Origin: Rhizobium sp. Q54
GTDB lineage: Bacteria > Pseudomonadota > Alphaproteobacteria > Rhizobiales > Beijerinckiaceae
Assembly: GCA_945903655.1 (NCBI GenBank)
Contig: CAMDOY010000056.1
Span: forward strand, 1 to 14,081
DNA length: 14,081 nucleotides
Reading direction: 5' to 3'
Position 1 is the first letter of the stretch. Every line of letters begins with the position of its first letter. Shown here in pieces: positions 5,454 to 14,081 of the stretch. Below the pieces are notes generated by a model. It saw only the letters and a list, made by a program, of their open reading frames with translations. It had not been told where the DNA came from and did not search any database. The translations under genes were made by a program, and so were the position numbers.

Positions 5454-5472
5454 AGAGGCCACTGACCAAATA

Positions 5473-5483
5473 TGGTTCGAACC
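5473..5483. repeat. Palindrome TGGTTCGAACC, copy 2 (rplJ-rplL spacer)
   Basis: This is the second copy of the 11-mer seen at 4810-4820. With the following A it becomes the 12-base perfect palindrome TGGTTCGAACCA (5473-5484). It lies 8 bases upstream of the rplL ribosome binding site GAAGGA (5491-5496), so it could form a short hairpin or bind a protein near the start of the most strongly translated gene of the operon. Confidence 0.5.
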
Positions 5484-5506
5484 AAAATCTGAAGGATTGA
5501 AATATC

Positions 5507-5878
5507 ATGGCTAACCTCGAAAAGATCGTCGAAGAACTCTCCGCCCTCACGGTTCTGGAAGCCGCCGAGCTCTCCAAGATGCTCGAAGAGAAGTGGGGCG
5601 TCTCCGCCGCCGCCGCCGTCGCTGTCGCCGCCGGCCCCGCCGCCGCCGCCGCCCCGGTGGAAGAGCAGACCGAATTCAACGTCGTTCTGGCTTCGGCTGG
5701 CGACAAGAAGATCGAAGTCATCAAGGAAGTCCGCGCCATCACCGGCTTGGGCCTCAAGGAAGCCAAGGACCTCGTCGAAGGCGCTCCCAAGGTCGTCAAG
5801 GAAGCCGTTGGCAAGGACGAGGCCGAGAAGCTCAAGGCCCAGCTCGAGAAGGCTGGCGCCAAGGTCGAGCTCAAGTAA
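5507..5878 (+). CDS. rplL: 50S ribosomal protein L7/L12
   Basis: A 123-residue L7/L12, normal length. It forms the multi-copy flexible stalk that recruits and activates EF-Tu, EF-G, IF2 and RF3. The N-terminal dimerisation and L10-binding domain is residues 1-31, followed by an Ala/Gly/Pro/Val hinge at about 33-50 (SAAAAVAVAAGPAAAAAP), and the C-terminal factor-binding domain from about 54 with EKTEF-like EEQTEFNVVL, the KIEVIKEVRAITGLGLKEAKDLVE helix region and a KAGAKVELK end. The ATG at 5507 follows GAAGGA at 5491-5496. The gene must be expressed several-fold above its neighbours to supply four to six copies per ribosome, which makes the hairpin just downstream (5921-5944) of interest. Confidence 0.98.
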   Translation: MANLEKIVEELSALTVLEAAELSKMLEEKWGVSAAAAVAVAAGPAAAAAPVEEQTEFNVVLASAGDKKIEVIKEVRAITGLGLKEAKDLVEGAPKVVKEAVGKDEAEKLKAQLEKAGAKVELK

Positions 5879-5920
5879 TTTGCGACCGGCCCCTTTGGCT
5901 GCGCGCATCTAAAGCAAGTG

Positions 5921-5944
5921 GGTCCCGGGGTTCGCCCCGGGGCC
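5921..5944 (+). promoter_or_regulatory. Strong hairpin in the rplL-rpoB spacer (candidate attenuator or RNA processing site)
   Basis: GGTCCCGGGG (5921-5930) pairs along its full length with CCCCGGGGCC (5935-5944), ten pairs including one T-G, around a TTCG loop. No T-run follows (GTTCAAGCG), so it is not a standard intrinsic terminator. In E. coli the rplL-rpoB spacer holds a partial terminator and an RNase III site that lower rpoBC output relative to rplL; this hairpin is in the equivalent place. A smaller GCCGCG (5980-5985)/CGCGGC (5991-5996) hairpin follows. The remaining bases to the rpoB ribosome binding site (GAGGAG, 6085-6090) show nothing else convincing. Confidence 0.55.
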
Positions 5945-6094
5945 GTTCAAGCGTTCCGGGGGGCTTTGGTCTTCCGTATGCCGCGCGGACCGCGGCGACT
6001 GAATGGGATCATTCCCGATTTTCCGCTGCGCCGTCGGCGCGCGGCTCGGTCGAGGCCTTCCGGCCCGCCGGTTTGATGAGGTAAGAGGAGCGAC

Positions 6095-9000
6095 ATGGCT
6101 CAGACTTTGGCTCAGACGTTCACCGGTCGTAAGCGGATCCGCAAGTTTTTCGGACATATCCGCGAAGTCGCTGAGATGCCGAACCTGATTGAGGTTCAAA
6201 AGGCGTCCTACGACCAGTTCCTTCTCGTCGATGAGCCCAAGGGCGGGCGCCCGGACGAGGGGCTGCAATCCGTCTTCAAATCGGTTTTTCCGATTTCCGA
6301 TTTCTCGTCCACGGCTTTGCTGGAATTCGTGAAATACGAATTCGAACAGCCCAAGTACGATGTTGACGAGTGCCGCCAGCGCGGCATGACCTTCTCGGCG
6401 CCCCTCAAGGTGACGCTGCGTCTCATCGTTTTCGATGTGGATCCCGACACCCAGGCCAAGTCCGTCAAGGACATCAAGGAGCAGGACGTCTACATGGGCG
6501 ACATGCCCTTCATGACGTCGAACGGCACCTTCATCGTCAACGGCACCGAGCGCGTCATCGTCTCCCAGATGCATCGCTCCCCCGGCGTGTTCTTCGATCA
6601 CGACAAGGGCAAGACCCATTCCTCCGGCAAGCTGCTCTTCGCCGCGCGCATCATCCCCTATCGCGGGTCCTGGCTCGACATCGAGTTCGACGCCAAGGAC
6701 ATCGTTTATGCGCGCATCGATCGGCGCCGCAAGATTCCCGTGACCTCGCTGCTCTTCGCGCTTGGCATGGATGGCGAAGAGATCCTGAGCACCTTCTTCA
6801 AGTCTGTCTCCTACACCAAGATGGCTGACGGCTGGCGCATGCCTTACGACGCCGAGCGCATGCGCGGCGTGAAGGCCTCCGTCGATCTGGTCGATGCGGA
6901 TACGGGCGAAATCGTCGTCGAGTCCGGCAAGAAGCTGACCGTGCGCGGCGCTCGCCAGCTCGCTGAAAAGGGCCTGAAGTTCCTGAAGCAGCAGGACGAG
7001 GATCTCTACGGCCAATATATCGCCGAGGACCTCTATGATCCCAACACCGGCGAGATCTTCGCCGAGGCTGGCGATGAAGTGACCGCCAAGTCCCTTGTAA
7101 GCCTGCTGGAAGCGGGCTTCGAGGAGTTGCCGATCCTTGACATCGACCATATCAACATCGGTCCCTACATCCGCAACACCCTCGCCGTGGACAAGAATTC
7201 CTCGCGTGAGGAGGCGCTGTTCGACATCTACCGCGTCATGCGTCCCGGCGAGCCGCCGACCATCGACTCGGCGGAAGCCATGTTCCACTCGCTGTTCTTT
7301 GACTCCGAGCGCTACGACCTCTCGGCCGTGGGCCGCGTGAAGATGAACATGCGCCTCGATCTCGATGCGCCGGACACCACCCGCATCCTGCGCAAGGACG
7401 ACATCCTCGCCGTCGTGCGCGCGCTGGTTGACCTGCGCGACGGTCGTGGCGAAATCGACGACATCGACCATCTGGGCAACCGCCGCGTTCGCTCGGTGGG
7501 CGAGCTCATGGAGAACCAGTATCGTCTGGGCCTCCTGCGCATGGAGCGCGCCATCAAGGAGCGCATGTCCTCAGTCGACATCGACACGGTCATGCCGCAG
7601 GATCTGATCAACGCGAAGCCTGCGGCCGCCGCCGTGCGCGAGTTCTTCGGCTCCTCGCAGCTCTCGCAGTTCATGGATCAGACGAACCCGCTGTCGGAGA
7701 TCACCCACAAGCGTCGTCTCTCGGCGCTTGGACCGGGCGGCTTGACCCGCGAGCGCGCCGGCTTCGAAGTGCGCGACGTGCATCCCACCCACTACGGCCG
7801 CATCTGCCCCATCGAGACCCCGGAAGGCCCGAACATCGGCCTGATCAACTCGCTGGCGACCTTTGCGCGCGTCAACAAGTACGGCTTCATCGAGGCCCCT
7901 TACCGCCGCGTGCGCGATGGTCTGGTGACCGACGAGGTCGCCTATCTCTCCGCCATGGAAGAGGCCAAGTATCACGTCGCCCAGGCCAATGCCGTCATCG
8001 ACGCCAATGGCATGCTGGCTGACGATCTCGTCATCAGCCGCCACACCGGCGATGTCGTGATGGTGCCGCGCGAGCGCATCGAATACATGGACGTCTCGCC
8101 CAAGCAGCTTGTGTCCGTCGCCGCCGCGCTCATTCCGTTCCTCGAGAACGATGACGCGAACCGCGCTCTCATGGGCTCGAACATGCAGCGTCAGGCTGTG
8201 CCGCTGGTGAAGGCCGACGCCCCGCTGGTGGGCACCGGCATGGAGGCTATCGTGGCGCGCGACTCGGGCGCCGCTATCGCCGCCCGCCGCACCGGCTTCG
8301 TCGATCAGATCGACGCGACTCGTATCGTCATCCGCGCCACGGAGGAGCTTGATCCTTCCAAGCCCGGCGTCGACATCTATCGCCTGATGAAGTTTCAGCG
8401 TTCGAACCAGTCCACCTGCATCAACCAGAAGCCTCTGGTGAAGGTCGGCAACTTCGTGCGCAAGGGCGACATCATCGCTGACGGTCCTTCCACGGATCTG
8501 GGCGATCTGGCGCTGGGCCGCAACGTGCTCGTCGCGTTCATGCCCTGGAACGGCTACAACTTCGAAGATTCGATCCTTCTCAACGAGCGGATCGTGAAGG
8601 ACGACGTGTTCACCTCCATCCACATCGACGAGTTCGAAGTGATGGCGCGCGACACCAAGCTCGGCCCCGAGGAAATCACCCGCGATATTCCGAACGTCTC
8701 GGAAGAAGCGCTGAAGAACCTCGACGAAGCCGGCATCGTCTACATCGGCGCGGAAGTGATGGCCGGAGACATTCTCTGCGGCAAGATCACCCCCAAGGGC
8801 GAAAGCCCGATGACGCCGGAGGAGAAGCTGCTGCGCGCCATCTTCGGCGAGAAGGCGTCTGACGTGCGTGACACCTCCTTGCGCGTGCCTCCGGGCGTGC
8901 AGGGCACCATCGTCGAAGTGCGCGTGTTCAATCGCCACGGCGTCGACAAGGACGAGCGCGCCCAGGCCATCGAGCGCGAGGAGATCGAGCGTCTCGCCAA

Positions 9001-10222
9001 GGATCGTGACGACGAGCTCGCGATCCTCGACCGCAACGTCTACACCCGCCTGATCGAGATGCTGGTCGGCAAGGTCGCCATCGCGGGCCCCAAGGGGTTC
9101 AAGAAGGAGACCCAGCTCAGCCGCGAGATCGTGGAGGAATATCCGAGGTCGCAATGGTGGGCCTTCGCGGTGGAAGATGATCGCCTGATGGGCGAGATCG
9201 AAGCTATCCGCAAGCAATATGACGAGGCCAAGAAGGGCCTCGAGAATCGCTTCCTCGACAAGGTCGAGAAGCTGCAGCGCGGCGACGAGCTGCCGCCCGG
9301 CGTGATGAAGATGGTCAAGGTCTTCGTCGCCGTGAAGCGCAAGATCCAGCCCGGCGACAAGATGGCCGGTCGTCACGGCAACAAGGGCGTGGTCTCCAAG
9401 ATCGTGCCTGCCGAGGACATGCCCTTCCTTGCGGACGGGACGCCCGTTGACATCGTGCTGAACCCGTTGGGCGTGCCCAGCCGCATGAACGTGGGTCAGA
9501 TTCTCGAGACCCATCTGGGCTGGGCCTGCGCGGGCCTTGGCAAGCAGGTCGGCGAGGCCGTCAACGCCTACATGAAGTCGAAGGATGTGCAGCCGCTGCG
9601 CAACAAGCTGCTGCAGATCTATGGCAATGACGCGACGATCCCCGAGCTGGATGAGCCCTCGCTTGTCGAGCTTGGCGAGAACCTGCGTCGCGGCGTGCCC
9701 ATCGCAACCCCCGTCTTCGACGGCGCGCGCGAGAAGGACATCGTCGAGATGCTGGAAATGGCGGGCCTCGATCATTCCGGTCAGTCCACCCTCTATGATG
9801 GACGCACGGGCGAGCCCTTCGACCGCAAGGTCACCGTCGGCTACATCTACATGCTGAAGCTGCATCATCTTGTGGACGACAAGATCCATGCGCGCTCCAT
9901 CGGGCCTTACTCGCTGGTCACCCAGCAGCCCCTGGGCGGCAAGGCGCAGTTCGGCGGGCAGCGTTTCGGCGAAATGGAAGTGTGGGCGCTGGAAGCTTAC
10001 GGCGCAGCCTACACCTTGCAGGAAATGCTCACCGTCAAGTCGGACGACGTGGCCGGCCGCACCAAGGTCTACGAAGCCATCGTGCGCGGCGACGACACCT
10101 TCGAGTCCGGCATCCCCGAGAGCTTCAACGTGCTCGTCAAGGAAATGCGTTCGCTCGGCCTCAATGTCGAACTCACATCGACAAAGAAGATCGAGAACCC
10201 GCCCGCTGAGGCGGCTGAGTAA
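6095..10222 (+). CDS. rpoB: DNA-directed RNA polymerase subunit beta
   Basis: A complete 1375-residue beta subunit, slightly longer than the 1342-residue E. coli protein and normal for alphaproteobacteria. With beta' it forms the RNA polymerase active centre and holds the rifampicin pocket. The rifampicin region is at about 519-545 and reads SSQLSQFMDQTNPL then SEITHKRRLSALGPGG; Asp528, His538 and Ser543 (E. coli 516, 526, 531) are all of the sensitive type. GRICPIETPEGPNIGLIN follows. Glu824-Asp825 (NFEDSILL) correspond to E. coli 813-814, and Lys1089 and Lys1097 (GDKMAGRHGNKG) to the active-site lysines 1065 and 1073. The C-terminus SFNVLVKEMRSLGLNVEL is typical. The ATG at 6095 follows GAGGAG at 6085-6090. 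The frame is intact throughout. rpoC follows after 115 bases. Confidence 0.99.
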   Translation: MAQTLAQTFTGRKRIRKFFGHIREVAEMPNLIEVQKASYDQFLLVDEPKGGRPDEGLQSVFKSVFPISDFSSTALLEFVKYEFEQPKYDVDECRQRGMTFSAPLKVTLRLIVFDVDPDTQAKSVKDIKEQDVYMGDMPFMTSNGTFIVNGTERVIVSQMHRSPGVFFDHDKGKTHSSGKLLFAARIIPYRGSWLDIEFDAKDIVYARIDRRRKIPVTSLLFALGMDGEEILSTFFKSVSYTKMADGWRMPYDAERMRGVKASVDLVDADTGEIVVESGKKLTVRGARQLAEKGLKFLKQQDEDLYGQYIAEDLYDPNTGEIFAEAGDEVTAKSLVSLLEAGFEELPILDIDHINIGPYIRNTLAVDKNSSREEALFDIYRVMRPGEPPTIDSAEAMFHSLFFDSERYDLSAVGRVKMNMRLDLDAPDTTRILRKDDILAVVRALVDLRDGRGEIDDIDHLGNRRVRSVGELMENQYRLGLLRMERAIKERMSSVDIDTVMPQDLINAKPAAAAVREFFGSSQLSQFMDQTNPLSEITHKRRLSALGPGGLTRERAGFEVRDVHPTHYGRICPIETPEGPNIGLINSLATFARVNKYGFIEAPYRRVRDGLVTDEVAYLSAMEEAKYHVAQANAVIDANGMLADDLVISRHTGDVVMVPRERIEYMDVSPKQLVSVAAALIPFLENDDANRALMGSNMQRQAVPLVKADAPLVGTGMEAIVARDSGAAIAARRTGFVDQIDATRIVIRATEELDPSKPGVDIYRLMKFQRSNQSTCINQKPLVKVGNFVRKGDIIADGPSTDLGDLALGRNVLVAFMPWNGYNFEDSILLNERIVKDDVFTSIHIDEFEVMARDTKLGPEEITRDIPNVSEEALKNLDEAGIVYIGAEVMAGDILCGKITPKGESPMTPEEKLLRAIFGEKASDVRDTSLRVPPGVQGTIVEVRVFNRHGVDKDERAQAIEREEIERLAKDRDDELAILDRNVYTRLIEMLVGKVAIAGPKGFKKETQLSREIVEEYPRSQWWAFAVEDDRLMGEIEAIRKQYDEAKKGLENRFLDKVEKLQRGDELPPGVMKMVKVFVAVKRKIQPGDKMAGRHGNKGVVSKIVPAEDMPFLADGTPVDIVLNPLGVPSRMNVGQILETHLGWACAGLGKQVGEAVNAYMKSKDVQPLRNKLLQIYGNDATIPELDEPSLVELGENLRRGVPIATPVFDGAREKDIVEMLEMAGLDHSGQSTLYDGRTGEPFDRKVTVGYIYMLKLHHLVDDKIHARSIGPYSLVTQQPLGGKAQFGGQRFGEMEVWALEAYGAAYTLQEMLTVKSDDVAGRTKVYEAIVRGDDTFESGIPESFNVLVKEMRSLGLNVELTSTKKIENPPAEAAE

Positions 10223-10237
10223 CACGTCCGACACAGG

Positions 10238-10266
10238 GGGGCTGACGCGATTCCCGCGCCAGCCCT
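10238..10266 (+). promoter_or_regulatory. Hairpin in the rpoB-rpoC spacer
   Basis: GGGCTG (10239-10244) pairs with CAGCCC (10260-10265) and CGCG (10246-10249) with CGCG (10255-10258), with a single A-C mismatch between them and an ATTCC loop; G10238 and T10266 can add a wobble pair. No T-run follows. A second small stem, CTGGC (10281-10285)/GCCAG (10289-10293), lies just after it. These could protect or process the message between rpoB and rpoC; no terminator or promoter is evident in this 115-base spacer. Confidence 0.4.
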
Positions 10267-10337
10267 ACAAAGATTTCAATCTGGCAGGGCCAGCGCGATG
10301 AGATCATCGCAGCAGGTCCAAGCTTCAGGAGACAGGC

Positions 10338-14081
<3,744 letters not shown>

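Noticed and set aside
7650..7745. Possible rifampicin-resistance substitutions in rpoB.
   Set aside because: The key residues (Asp528, His538, Ser543) are all the sensitive form, and the Thr in place of the E. coli Asn in DQTNPL is the common alphaproteobacterial residue.
7571..10234. Very long antisense open frames opposite rpoB (887 codons), opposite 5909-7471 (520 codons) and opposite rpoC (577 codons at 11430-13163).
   Set aside because: They mirror conserved RNA polymerase codons in GC-rich DNA, have His/Asp/Leu/Gly-heavy compositions and no recognisable domain. They are codon-bias shadows.

Overview
This is a high-GC window from an alphaproteobacterium, most likely of the order Hyphomicrobiales (Rhizobiales). 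The case rests on a 1375-residue RpoB with the alphaproteobacterial form of the rifampicin pocket (DQTNPLSEITHKRRLSAL), the style of the L10, L7/L12 and NusG proteins, and promoters that fit the alphaproteobacterial CTTGAC-N17-CTATAT pattern. The genus cannot be read from the sequence alone.

Bases 1-2100 are a small metabolic region. It holds the last 88 codons of a hydantoinase-B/oxoprolinase family subunit, then an SDR oxidoreductase 21 bases downstream on the same strand. A periplasmic NMT1/SsuA-type ABC substrate-binding protein follows on the opposite strand, and its stop codon lies 3 bases from the SDR stop. No permease or ATPase is in view. The region looks like the edge of an uptake and catabolism cluster for a cyclic amide or related nitrogen compound, but the substrate cannot be read from the sequence.

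Bases 2150-14081 are the transcription/translation cluster in the classical order secE-nusG, rplK-rplA, rplJ-rplL-rpoB-rpoC, all on the plus strand. rpoC runs off the right edge after 1248 codons. The sequence supports three transcription starts: a promoter before secE, one before rplK just after an intrinsic terminator that closes secE-nusG, and one inside the 493-base rplA-rplJ spacer. The rplJ leader carries a series of hairpins ending just before the ribosome binding site, as expected for feedback control by L10-(L7/L12). Strong hairpins without a U-run sit in the rplL-rpoB and rpoB-rpoC spacers and are candidate attenuation or processing sites.

The genes act together as follows. SecE is the small SecYEG translocon subunit. 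NusG couples RNA polymerase to ribosomes and Rho. L11, L1, L10 and L7/L12 build the GTPase-centre stalk and the L1 stalk of the 50S subunit. RpoB and RpoC form the catalytic core of RNA polymerase. I see no mobile element, CRISPR array, tRNA, rRNA, phage gene or defence system. The region is mostly ordinary housekeeping DNA; the points worth a second look are regulatory (promoter twins, leader hairpins, a repeated palindrome) and the junction between the metabolic region and secE.
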